This document shows, in pieces, positions 27,501 to 34,354 of a DNA stretch of 64,000 nt; position 1 is the first letter of the stretch; every line of letters begins with the position of its first letter. Made by a program: the position numbers and the translations under genes. The stretch comes from JAWPMT01 sp965227935 (lineage in GTDB: Bacteria > Bacteroidota > Bacteroidia > Cytophagales > Cyclobacteriaceae): the NCBI GenBank assembly GCA_965227935.1, contig CBDDGS010000055.1, positions 496,001-560,000 of the forward strand, in the 5' to 3' direction. The notes under the pieces are model-generated. The model was not told the origin of the DNA and ran no database searches. It saw only the letters and a list, made by a program, of their open reading frames with translations.

Positions 27501-27825
27501 TGTAGAGCAAAACAAAGTGCGCACACCATTTGAGCATGTGGTCGATCTCAAGATCACCCAGGATTTCTTCATCCAACAGGGCGACACGAGACACACGCTT
27601 CAGTTGTCTTTTGACATCTTCAACTTCACCAACTTCCTGAACAAGGATTGGGGAAGACGCTACTTTGTAAACGGTAACACGACACCATTGCTCACCACGG
27701 TCTTCGATGATACCGGATTGACAGGCTTCCAGTTCAATGATCCCGGAGATCCTTACAGTGTCGTTCAATCTGGAACCTACAGCGCCCGATGGGTGGCACA
27801 ATTTGGTGTCAGATACAGCTTCTAA
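24580..27825 (+). CDS. TonB-dependent receptor, Oar-like
   Basis: 1,081 residues. Signal peptide MKKTILLFLCAMVFAQFSSFGQ; residues about 28-115 form a carboxypeptidase-regulatory-like beta domain (GFVTDQDGSPLPGATVLAV); then a plug (residues about 125-250, with SFAGVNNRFNSIFIDGAVNN and GGFAGGGINAVTRSGTNKLE) and an outer-membrane beta-barrel ending in aromatic Phe (VRYSF). The plug wording matches Oar-family receptors. Such proteins import large substrates with TonB energy. No SusD partner is adjacent, so the substrate is unknown. It stands 241 nt from the divergent purine operon; a regulatory link is possible but not shown. A clear terminator follows. Confidence 0.92.
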   Translation: MKKTILLFLCAMVFAQFSSFGQGSTSSRIRGFVTDQDGSPLPGATVLAVHTPTGFEYGTVTNVEGLFTLNNVNVGGPYEVKITFIGFAERTLSDIYLSLGQTKDLDIELEESSIELESVVISGSGLFDGDRTGSETKVGQDDINSLPTADRGLNDYLRLTPQAAVGNNGATNSGAISFAGVNNRFNSIFIDGAVNNDVFGLANSGTNGGQAGISPISPDALEQIQVVLAPYDVTLGGFAGGGINAVTRSGTNKLEGSAYYFLRNENLAGKTPTDVEGAERTKLDPFTAQTFGFRLGGPLIKNKLFFFTNVELQRDEAPRPFIASDYAGNSSDILGDLESIRQKLISDYGYDPGGFRDNPQTTDGTKVLFKLDWNINQDNKLSFRHSYVKGDTEIHPTPSNTRAIFGNVGYIFPSTTNSSALELKTNIGSSMSNNLILGATIVRDDRDILGDPFPQIIMADGNAEVVAGTDNFSLSNIVFQDVYTLTNNFNLYKGKHTWTFGTHNEFFKIQNLFTIFSTPRYQYFFDGINRFLNDENPDLLLFGHEQLADGQDEIRLGDDAENLGPTFNALQMAFYVQDEIQMTSDFKLTLGVRADIPIFLEDPPLENTEFNNTTVPAIEQFYDLQGARASNTPNTQILFSPRVGFNWDVSGENTTQVRGGLGVFTSRVPWVWPGGMYIRNGLNSAFNVGFGLPIYSNPQDWIDNLTTDVSPTGDVDLFVEDFKYPQIFRASVAVDHKLPGGIDATLETTFTKTMNNIDVKQVNLRPPLNVRIPALGPNDDRAIVDFSDPVDDTYTNITLVDNTNEGYTFNLTAQASKTFSREFQASLAYSFTRADALFDGTGFINNTNWQNILSVQGNNNPTVGRSVFDAGSRITAFVNWRKEYLNNFATGISLFYTGRDGTPFSYVYSTNISDLSGSLDVEDLLYVPQNANELTFIDQIDGSGNVIQTADQQAAAFDAFIDNDDYLSGRRGDYVEQNKVRTPFEHVVDLKITQDFFIQQGDTRHTLQLSFDIFNFTNFLNKDWGRRYFVNGNTTPLLTTVFDDTGLTGFQFNDPGDPYSVVQSGTYSARWVAQFGVRYSF

Positions 27826-27848
27826 CCCTAGTAATTACTAAGCAATTC

Positions 27849-27879
27849 AAAGGCATGTCTTACTGGCATGCCTTTTTTT
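27849..27879 (+). terminator. Intrinsic terminator of the TonB receptor gene
   Basis: AGGCATG (27851-27857) pairs with CATGCCT (27867-27873), extended by flanking A-T pairs, and is followed by a run of seven T residues. It lies about 25 nt past the stop codon. Confidence 0.85.
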
Positions 27880-27932
27880 ATGCCTTGGTTATCCACATAA
27901 TTGATAGATTACAAAACTATTTGCACCCTGCA

Positions 27933-27940
27933 TACGTTTG
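27933..27940 (+). promoter_or_regulatory. -7 promoter element for the 112-aa secreted protein
   Basis: TACGTTTG matches TAnnTTTG exactly, 20 nt before the proposed TTG start at 27961. No -33 box at standard distance. The position supports a transcript starting near 27947 and hence the TTG start. Confidence 0.45.
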
Positions 27941-27960
27941 TAATGAAGTCTTAATACCAT

Positions 27961-28299
27961 TTGAAGAAGACTCTAACCATAGCGTTATCCCTTTTTGCTT
28001 TCTTTCTTGTTAGCGACGTCATTGCCAACAACAAAGAGAAGCCGGGTGATAAGCAGCAGGTAGATCAACAGGGTCAAAAGGAGGATATCGCTCCAGAATC
28101 CTCTGAAGACGAAACTACGTCAGGTGGTATCGGAATTGACAGGACGCCTGTAGCAGAGGCGCAGGTTGACTCACTGAACTATAGTGAGAATGCTTTCCAG
28201 AAGTTCAATTTCATTTTCTACTTCCTGTACAAGTACAAGTACGATAAAGATCCACGCTACAGCAATGGCCTGGCGCCATTGGGTTTGGAAACTAACTAG
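27961..28299 (+). CDS. Small secreted hypothetical protein with TTG start
   Basis: 112 residues if translation starts at TTG 27961; the only upstream in-frame ATG (27943) is followed at once by a stop, so a non-ATG start is required. The N-terminus (KKTLTIALSLFAFFLVSDVIA) is a signal peptide. The mature part is a charged Gln/Glu/Asp-rich segment, then a short conserved-looking aromatic block (KFNFIFYFLYKYKYDKD) and a tail RYSNGLAPLGLETN. I do not recognise a family. Its end overlaps the convergent HisA-like gene by 8 nt. Confidence 0.6.
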   Translation: MKKTLTIALSLFAFFLVSDVIANNKEKPGDKQQVDQQGQKEDIAPESSEDETTSGGIGIDRTPVAEAQVDSLNYSENAFQKFNFIFYFLYKYKYDKDPRYSNGLAPLGLETN

Positions 28300-29017
28300 T
28301 CGCTACAAACTGGTCGATCTCTGCCAGTGTAATGTTCCCCTCGTAATAAGCCTTACCGAATAGCACCCCGTAGACGCCAGCGTCTTCCAGCGCCTTGATG
28401 TCCTCCATATTGCGGACCCCGCCGCTGGCGAAAATGCACAGGTCCGGAAATCTCTGCACGAGCTCTCGGTAGAGTTCCACCGCAGGGCCTTCAAGGGCCC
28501 CATCCCTGGAAATATCAGTCGTCTTTAGGTATTTCAGCCCTCGATTGTAGAAGTACTCGACATGCTCAAAAAGATCGATCTTCGTCTCCTTTTGCCAACC
28601 TCCGACGCGAATACGCCCATGCAATGAATCGGCTCCCAAAGCAATTCGCTCCCGGCCATAGGACATGAGCCAGGACGAAAACAATTCCGGATCATAAACT
28701 GCGATAGTAGCGGATGTCGCACTGTGCGCTCCAGCCTCGAAAGCCTTGCTGAGGTCGCCATCGGTATGTAGGCCACCGGAGAAGTTGATATCGAGATTTG
28801 TATACCCGGCTATTGTTTCAAGTAGAGGATAGTTGATCAGGCGGCCTTTTTTCGCACCGTCCAGGTCGACCATATGTATCAGCTTTATTCCATGATCTTC
28901 GAACCTTTTGGCGAAGTCAAGGGGTGACTCATCGTAGTGGGTCTCGTTGTCGAAATCACCTTTTGTCAGTCTGATTGTCCGGCCTTCGCGTACAGATAAT
29001 GATGGAACAAGTTGCAT
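28292..29017 (-). CDS. HisA/HisF-related TIM-barrel protein lacking the HisA general base
   Basis: 241 residues, normal HisA length. HisA signatures are present: HMVDLDGAKKG, GADSLHGRIRVGGW (Asp130 at the second catalytic position), TTDISRDGALEGP, and IFASGGVRNMEDI with GVLFGKAYYEG for phosphate binding. HisA isomerises ProFAR to PRFAR in histidine synthesis. However the N-terminal catalytic aspartate of the motif (I/V)PA(I/L)DL is Ser8 here (VPSLSVREG). Its position alone, with no his genes nearby, also departs from the normal operon. It may be a divergent HisA, or a paralogue with another substrate. No other his gene is visible in the window. Confidence 0.8.
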   Translation of the reverse strand: MQLVPSLSVREGRTIRLTKGDFDNETHYDESPLDFAKRFEDHGIKLIHMVDLDGAKKGRLINYPLLETIAGYTNLDINFSGGLHTDGDLSKAFEAGAHSATSATIAVYDPELFSSWLMSYGRERIALGADSLHGRIRVGGWQKETKIDLFEHVEYFYNRGLKYLKTTDISRDGALEGPAVELYRELVQRFPDLCIFASGGVRNMEDIKALEDAGVYGVLFGKAYYEGNITLAEIDQFVATS

Positions 29018-29101
29018 CTACAGGGATTCCGTTTTCATTGGTAATCGAAATTGAGCAAGGCTATATTTTTCTGGGCCCGCCGCTTTAGTAAAGATAGTCG
29101 A

Positions 29102-29800
29102 TTAGGCCGTCAAATGCACCAACTTGAACCCCTCACCGTGCACTGTCAAGATCTTGATCTGCTCGTCGTCCTTCAGATATTTTCGAAGCTTGGCAATGTA
29201 AACATCCATGCTCCGTGCATTGAAATAGCTGTCATCTTTCCAAATGCGTTTCAGGGCATGGCTGCGGTCGACCGTCTGATTAACATTTTCGAAGAATATT
29301 CTCAGCAACTCGTTTTCCTTGGTGGTCAGTTTGATCTCTCGTAGAGGTGTGACGAGCCGGTTCTCATTGTAGAAGTACTTCAGAGTGCCAATCTCAAATG
29401 CATCCGGGATCTGCGACTCCTGTGTGTCTTTCAGTGTTCTCTTCAAGACGGCCTGTATACGCAACATCAGCTCCTCCATACTGAATGGCTTGGTGATATA
29501 ATCATCTCCTCCAATCTTGAACCCCTGAATGACATCTTCCTTTAGGCTCTTGGCCGTCAAAAAGATGATGGGCACAGTGGTATCCTGCGATCTAATGTCC
29601 GATGCAAGGGTAAAACCGTCTTTCTTGGGCATCATCAAATCAAGGATACACAAGTCAAAATGACCGCCCTTGAATGCCTCCCAACCAGCCTCACCGTCCT
29701 GAGCCAATTGTGTATTGAGCCCTTTGAGCGTGAGGTATTCGCTCAATATCTGCCCCAGGTTGGGATCATCTTCTACCAAAAGGATCTTCGCTGCGTCCAT
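29102..29800 (-). CDS. OmpR-family response regulator (system 1)
   Basis: 232 residues. The receiver domain has the acidic pair ED(D) at 10-12, the phospho-acceptor Asp54 (CILDLMMPKKDGF), Thr/Ala near 82-83 and Lys104 (YITKPF). The C-terminal winged helix binds DNA (KLTTKENELLRIFFENVNQ, RSMDVYIAKLRKYL). The gene overlaps the stop codon of its kinase gene by one base (TAATG), so the two are translationally coupled. It resembles RprY-type regulators of Bacteroidota. A GTTAA direct repeat upstream of the operon is a candidate binding site. Confidence 0.93.
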   Translation of the reverse strand: MDAAKILLVEDDPNLGQILSEYLTLKGLNTQLAQDGEAGWEAFKGGHFDLCILDLMMPKKDGFTLASDIRSQDTTVPIIFLTAKSLKEDVIQGFKIGGDDYITKPFSMEELMLRIQAVLKRTLKDTQESQIPDAFEIGTLKYFYNENRLVTPLREIKLTTKENELLRIFFENVNQTVDRSHALKRIWKDDSYFNARSMDVYIAKLRKYLKDDEQIKILTVHGEGFKLVHLTA

Positions 29801-31311
29801 TAGATTAAAGGTAATGTGACAAAAAACTTACTGCCCCGGCCTGGTTCACTCTCCACACTGATCTCGCCTTCGTGCTGGTCTACGATACTCTTCACGTACG
29901 CAAGCCCCAGGCCAAATCCCTTTACATCGTGCCGGTTTCCCGTCGGGACACGATAAAATTTCTGGAATATTTGTCGGGCAGCTTCACGGCTCATGCCGAT
30001 CCCATGGTCTTGCACAGAAAGAACAATGAACTTTCCACGCTTTTCACTCCGAACAGTAATGGCAGGTGTGTCCGGCGAGTACTTATTGGCGTTGTCCAAC
30101 AGATTGAGCACGACGTTCATCAAGTGAACCGGGTCTCCATCCACCACGGACGCTGGCGAGTTGAGTATCGTGCGAATGTCCCCCTCACGTTTTTCGACCT
30201 GCAATGATATCTTGTCTACTGCATCCAGTACCAATGCATGCAGGTCCACCGGTTCCTTTCGGATACGGAGGTCATTCCGCTCCATCGCTGCCATCTGCAA
30301 CACTTTCTCCACATGCTGACCGAGGCGACTGTTCTCTTCTTTGATCATGCCCAGGTACCGATCGCCAATGGTTGGTGCTTTGCGTACATCATTATCCTGC
30401 AGCGCTTCGACGGCCAATCCCACCGTCGCTATCGGCGTCTTCAACTCGTGCGTCATGTTGTTGATGAAGTCGGTCTTCATCTCGGATAGCTTCTTCTGAC
30501 GCACAATCGTACGAATCGCATATCCGAAGCAGAACATAACCACAAGGACCAGGATACCGGAACTGGCACTTGTCAACCAGATCTTGCCCAATAAAAAGCG
30601 GCCTTTTTCAGGGAAGTCTATGACGAGGTACTGATAGTCACCAGTGAGGTCATTAGGGAAAAGACTCGCACGCAGCTCTGTTTCGAGCAGCGCCTGCTTC
30701 CGCTCGGGGCTACCCAGGTAGAGAAACCGGTCCTGATGAGGGACAATCACCCCGTAATGGTAGCTGATGTCTATGCCGCGTTCGTGAAGCTCATACGCCA
30801 GGAGTGAGTCCAGATAATCAGGGTGAAGGCGGGTAGCCATTGATTGCGTGCTCATGAGCATCTCTTGCAAGACGGTGACCACAATGCCTGACCTGTCGGA
30901 GGCCCGCTGCATTTCCATGGGAGGTTGTTGACGCAATGCCTCTGGATTACTGGCAGCAATCGGCGTCGACATCTCGGGGATGGGACCATCCGGCGACGGG
31001 CCTGCGGAGATGTTGAGTGAGAAGCTCAGTTCTTCAGTGAGCCAGAGACTATCACTAATCTCAAAATACACCGGGCCCCCCGGTGCACCCTGGCCTGACC
31101 TTTGGGCCATCATCGTCTTTCTGATCAAGGCGTAGGTCTCCTGTTTCTCAATTTTTTGAGAGACCGTCTGCAACGCCTCAATTACGTCCTTACGAAACCG
31201 CTCTTCATTGGAGCGGATTACCCCGTCTATCCAATACAGCTGGAAGCCGATAAGGCCGACAAGGGCGAAACTCATGAGAATGATGACCGATCTTAACCTG
31301 ATGCCGCTCAT
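29800..31311 (-). CDS. Sensor histidine kinase (system 1)
   Basis: 503 residues from ATG 31311 (MSGIRLRSVIILMSFALVGL); 30 upstream in-frame codons are basic and resemble no kinase start. Membrane helix 1 is at the N-terminus and helix 2 near residue 235-260 (SSGILVLVVMFCFGYAIRTI), enclosing a periplasmic sensor domain with a proline-rich stretch (PSPDGPIPEMSTPIAAS). The HisKA motif NNMTHELKTPIATV places the phosphorylated His near 288; N box NLLDNANKYS, G1 VQDHGIGMS, F box FQKFYRV and G2 GFGLGLAY are intact. It should phosphorylate the overlapping regulator. The signal is unknown. It is a paralogue of the kinase at 32.9-34.1 kb. Confidence 0.93.
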   Translation of the reverse strand: MSGIRLRSVIILMSFALVGLIGFQLYWIDGVIRSNEERFRKDVIEALQTVSQKIEKQETYALIRKTMMAQRSGQGAPGGPVYFEISDSLWLTEELSFSLNISAGPSPDGPIPEMSTPIAASNPEALRQQPPMEMQRASDRSGIVVTVLQEMLMSTQSMATRLHPDYLDSLLAYELHERGIDISYHYGVIVPHQDRFLYLGSPERKQALLETELRASLFPNDLTGDYQYLVIDFPEKGRFLLGKIWLTSASSGILVLVVMFCFGYAIRTIVRQKKLSEMKTDFINNMTHELKTPIATVGLAVEALQDNDVRKAPTIGDRYLGMIKEENSRLGQHVEKVLQMAAMERNDLRIRKEPVDLHALVLDAVDKISLQVEKREGDIRTILNSPASVVDGDPVHLMNVVLNLLDNANKYSPDTPAITVRSEKRGKFIVLSVQDHGIGMSREAARQIFQKFYRVPTGNRHDVKGFGLGLAYVKSIVDQHEGEISVESEPGRGSKFFVTLPLI

Positions 31312-31620
31312 AATCTTTGTAAATTTACGGCGCTGAAATCTCGCTGGTTGAGGTTTAACCTTTTTTAACCTGCGGCTGAAATCAGTGAAATGTCGCGGCA
31401 AATTTCACTTGAGCACATACGCAGGTCGTTGATAGAGGCTTGGGATTTGTGACTATGACTTTCATCACAGAATGGTGCCTGTACGACACGAAATAGACAC
31501 GGTCCGTTAGAAGCGAGCAATAAAAATCCGTTGAGTGAGTTATAAAAGTGCTATTTAGTTCCATAAAAATTACTATTTTTAGGGGTCCCGCAAGCACATC
31601 ATTATTGAAGACCAGGAAGA
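31312..31620. other. Divergent intergenic region between kinase 1 and the HNH gene
   Basis: This 309-nt gap has no supported gene. It holds the GTTAA direct repeat and -7-like element of the kinase operon (31320-31369). On the forward strand TATTTTTA around 31574-31581 is a one-mismatch -7 match for the HNH gene. The rest is unassigned. Confidence 0.5.
31320..31369 (-). promoter_or_regulatory. Candidate promoter and response-regulator site of kinase operon 1
   Basis: On the minus strand two GTTAA copies (31365-31369 and 31355-31359) lie 10 bp apart, centre to centre, inside AGGTTAAAAAAGGTTAAACC. After 27 nt comes TAAATTTA (31320-31327), one mismatch from TAnnTTTG, then the start codon 8 nt on. 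Ten-to-eleven-bp direct repeats are the usual target of OmpR/PhoB-type regulators. The paralogous operon at 34.1 kb has the same arrangement with the same 27-nt spacing. Confidence 0.5.
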
Positions 31621-32223
31621 ATGTTACATCACAGAGACTATGAGGAATGGAAGCCTCTAGAAACTGAAGAAGTGGTGGATAAGGAGAAAATCCACATTTC
31701 CAGTGACGGTAGATTGAAGAGTTTTAAGACCAATGAAAAGGGTCACATTCTGAAGTTTGCAACCGTTAGAGGCTACAAAACCATCACCCTACGTTTGGAG
31801 AGCGGCGGTAGGCGCTCATTCTACATCCACAAGCTAGTGGCCAATCACTTTATTCCTAATGACGATGCAGAGAAGAAGTTCGTTCTGCACCTCGATCACG
31901 ACAAGGAAAACAATCAGGTAGACAACCTGCAGTGGGCCACCAAAGAAGAGAAGGAAAAGCATCAACAAAGCAATCCCGCCTGGCGTGATGGTATCACGCG
32001 CAGTGCGAAATTGACTGAATCCAAAGTGAGGCTGATCAAAGAAAGAATTTTCGATCCCAACAGGAAGACGAGAATGAAGATGATCGCCAGGCAGTTTGGT
32101 ATTTCGGAGATGCAGCTCTATCGTATCAAAAGCGGTGAGAATTGGGGCCACATCAAAGTGGAGATTCCGCCAGAGGGTGTAGAGGTAAGCCAGGAAGAGG
32201 AGACGCCAGACAAAGAGGCATGA
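31621..32223 (+). CDS. HNH endonuclease-like protein with NUMOD-type and HTH parts
   Basis: 200 residues. The start (EEWKPLETEEVVDKEKIHIS, then SSDGRLKSF) resembles a NUMOD4 DNA-binding module. Residues about 66-115 match an HNH_3 core: YIHKLVANHFIPN, then VLHLDHDKENNQVDNLQWA, with the histidines and asparagines of the motif kept. Residues about 125-175 form a helix-turn-helix-like end (MIARQFGISEMQLYRIKSGE). Free-standing homing endonucleases and some domesticated DNA-binding proteins have this architecture. It sits alone between two paralogous two-component operons, on the opposite strand. No intron or intein boundary is seen, so it may be either a mobile endonuclease or a host regulator. 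Confidence 0.75.
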   Translation: MLHHRDYEEWKPLETEEVVDKEKIHISSDGRLKSFKTNEKGHILKFATVRGYKTITLRLESGGRRSFYIHKLVANHFIPNDDAEKKFVLHLDHDKENNQVDNLQWATKEEKEKHQQSNPAWRDGITRSAKLTESKVRLIKERIFDPNRKTRMKMIARQFGISEMQLYRIKSGENWGHIKVEIPPEGVEVSQEEETPDKEA

Positions 32224-32226
32224 CCC

Positions 32227-32907
32227 TCAACATTTGAGGGTAAAACCTACACCATGATGATTCTCAATGCTGAGACTAGCGTCATGGCGTAGGTACTTTC
32301 GCAGGCGCGAGATGAAGACATCCAAACTCCGCCCCTTGAAGTAGTCATTCTCACCCCAAATCCGGATGAGAATGTCTTCCCTTTTGACCAATTCATTTTT
32401 GCATTCACACAGCATCTGCAGGAGTTTCGCCTCCATCTGGGTCAATGTGATTTCACCCTGCTTGTGCGCCAATTTCAGGTTTCGAAGGTCCAGTGTATAG
32501 CTACCTACTGTCATAACCTCAGTAGCTGTAGTTGAGACTCGTGCCCTTCTCATGAAAACGGCGATTCGATAGAGCAGTTCTTTCAGACTGAAAGGTTTCG
32601 TGACATAATCATCTCCGCCGATCTCAAATCCCTGCAATTTGTCCGCTTCCATCTCCAAAGCTGTCAGAAACACGATGGGAACGAACTCATCCCGGGTACG
32701 AATCCGGCGGGCCAATTCAAATCCGTCCAGTTTTGGCATCATGATGTCCAACAAGCACAGGTCAAACGACTCCTCGCCAAAGAGGTGCCACCCTTGCTCG
32801 CCATTTTTGCACCATGTGACTTCGTAGCCTTCTTGCTCCAGGCTATCCTGAATCACGAAGCCCAGATTTTCATCATCCTCGGCAACGAGTATCTTACCCT
32901 TTTCCAA
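32227..32907 (-). CDS. OmpR-family response regulator (system 2)
   Basis: 226 residues. Receiver domain with acidic residues EDD at 10-12, phospho-acceptor Asp54 (CLLDIMMPKLDGFE) and Lys104 (YVTKPFS); winged-helix output with TLTQMEAKLLQMLCECKNE and RSLDVFISRLRKYL. It is closely similar to the regulator at 29.1 kb, with the key residues at the same positions, so the two came from a duplication. Its start lies 14 nt inside the end of its kinase gene. It probably binds the GTTAA repeat upstream of its operon, and cross-recognition with system 1 is possible. Confidence 0.93.
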   Translation of the reverse strand: MEKGKILVAEDDENLGFVIQDSLEQEGYEVTWCKNGEQGWHLFGEESFDLCLLDIMMPKLDGFELARRIRTRDEFVPIVFLTALEMEADKLQGFEIGGDDYVTKPFSLKELLYRIAVFMRRARVSTTATEVMTVGSYTLDLRNLKLAHKQGEITLTQMEAKLLQMLCECKNELVKREDILIRIWGENDYFKGRSLDVFISRLRKYLRHDASLSIENHHGVGFTLKC

Positions 32908-34147
32908 TCTTTTTGAATTTTAGCATGAACTGACATCCTGGGGCGTCCAGGATCTGGATCGACGCCTTGTGTTGACGTAAGATGCTTCGAACAGAGAAGA
33001 GCCCTAGTCCAAATCCGCTTGCATCGTGCCTATTGCCCCTTGTCACCCGGTAGAACTTCTTGAATACCCGGCCTCGAAGATTCCGTGGAATTCCTTCACC
33101 ATTGTCGGCCACCACAACCGCCAGCTTACCGCCTGAATCATCCATGAAGATCTGCAGGCGATCCCCTCCGTATTTGATGGCATTGTCGATAAGATTGAAG
33201 AAGACCGTCTTTAGAAATTCTCTGTCGCCATTCACGAAAGCTTCTGGATGGCTCGAAAATTCAGCCTTCATGGGCTTGTCTTCCAACCGCTGATCGAAGC
33301 TCTGTAAGGTATCGTTGATGAGCGCACCCAAATCAATCAGCTCCCATTTCAACTGGGGGCGATGTTCGATCCAGCTGCTTTTCAATACCTGATTCACTTG
33401 CCTTTCCAACCGAGAAGTCTCCCGACCCATGATCTCGGCATATTGCCTCAACCGGCTATTCTCCGATACGGCGGCGGACTCCAGAACCTCAGACACCACC
33501 TTGAGCGTTGCTAGGGGTGTCTTAAACTCGTGGGTCATGTTGTTGACAAAGTCTCGTTGGACCGCCCCAAGCCGCTTCTGGCGGAGCACAATGAAGATCG
33601 CATAGCCAAGGAAACAGGTCACCACCACCGTAAGTAGGGTGGTAATCTTCCAAAAATCTCCGTCTCCGAAGAATCCAGAGGCCCGACCGGGAAAGAGAAT
33701 CCCAAAGTAATAGGCTTCGTCAGCCAACTCCGGCAGTGTTGACTGCGCCTTTATCACAGGGTGAGAGGATAGCTGAACAAGATCACCGTATACCATTTGT
33801 TCATGCTCGCAATCGTAGACGCCATATTCGAAGTCCTGAACGATGGCTCGTTTTTCAAACTCCGCTTTGAGCACATACTCCAGCGATGTCAGATTGATTT
33901 TGTTGTTCGTACGAACGATGAAGTAATTGTTAGAAACACGATCGATAGGATTGTTCAGCGGTATGTCATTGCCATCTATTTGGCATAGTGATTCGACCAC
34001 GCTATGGAGTGCCATCTGCACCGAATGATTGAATTGTTGCTGCTCACGAGCTACGGCTCTTGTGCTCCAATACATTTGCGATGCCAGTATTCCCACCAGT
34101 GCCAATGTCGCCAGAAGCACCAGCGCGCGTATGGGGGCATTGTTCAT
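32894..34147 (-). CDS. Sensor histidine kinase (system 2)
   Basis: 417 residues. Two membrane helices (residues about 7-25 and about 165-190, ITTLLTVVVTCFLGYAIFIV) enclose a periplasmic sensor domain of about 140 residues, shorter than that of kinase 1. The HisKA motif NNMTHEFKTPLATL puts the phosphorylated His at 206; N box NLIDNAIKYGG, G1 VADNGEGIP, and KKFYRVTRGNRHDASGFGLG are intact. The RGNRHD wording before the G2 box is shared with kinase 1. The gene overlaps its regulator by 14 nt. An exact -7 box ends 4 nt before the start codon, so the mRNA may be leaderless. Confidence 0.93.
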   Translation of the reverse strand: MNNAPIRALVLLATLALVGILASQMYWSTRAVAREQQQFNHSVQMALHSVVESLCQIDGNDIPLNNPIDRVSNNYFIVRTNNKINLTSLEYVLKAEFEKRAIVQDFEYGVYDCEHEQMVYGDLVQLSSHPVIKAQSTLPELADEAYYFGILFPGRASGFFGDGDFWKITTLLTVVVTCFLGYAIFIVLRQKRLGAVQRDFVNNMTHEFKTPLATLKVVSEVLESAAVSENSRLRQYAEIMGRETSRLERQVNQVLKSSWIEHRPQLKWELIDLGALINDTLQSFDQRLEDKPMKAEFSSHPEAFVNGDREFLKTVFFNLIDNAIKYGGDRLQIFMDDSGGKLAVVVADNGEGIPRNLRGRVFKKFYRVTRGNRHDASGFGLGLFSVRSILRQHKASIQILDAPGCQFMLKFKKIGKG

Positions 34148-34151
34148 TTTA

Positions 34152-34202
34152 CAAAAATAGAGGGAACCACCCGGCAGAACAGCCCTTTAACAAGTCATTA
34201 AC
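34152..34202 (-). promoter_or_regulatory. Candidate promoter and response-regulator site of kinase operon 2
   Basis: On the minus strand GTTAA occurs at 34198-34202 and 34187-34191, 11 bp apart. After 27 nt comes TATTTTTG (34152-34159), an exact TAnnTTTG -7 element, 4 nt before the start codon of kinase 2. The repeat type and the 27-nt spacing match operon 1. The repeat lies where a class II activator would contact RNA polymerase. Confidence 0.55.
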
Positions 34203-34259
34203 ATCTAGCGGGATTGGCAAAAAGGAGCTTGGGTCAATAGGGCATATTGAAACTTTGTA

Positions 34260-34267
34260 TAGCTTTG
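34260..34267 (+). promoter_or_regulatory. -7 promoter element of tRNA-Val
   Basis: TAGCTTTG matches TAnnTTTG exactly and lies 12 nt before the tRNA start. No -33 box at the usual spacing was found. Confidence 0.5.
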
Positions 34268-34279
34268 CAGCTACTCAAT

Positions 34280-34354
34280 GAGGCATTAGCTCAGTTGGTT
34301 TAGAGCACTACCTTGACAGGGTAGGGGTCACTGGTTCGAATCCAGTATGCCTCA
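34280..34354 (+). tRNA. tRNA-Val (GAC)
   Basis: The acceptor stem GAGGCAT pairs with ATGCCTC (34347-34353), discriminator A at 34354. The anticodon stem CTACC/GGTAG encloses loop TTGACAG with anticodon GAC; the T arm ACTGG-TTCGAAT-CCAGT is perfect. CCA is not encoded. The last three bases coincide with the stop codon of the convergent YciE-like gene. Confidence 0.95.
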
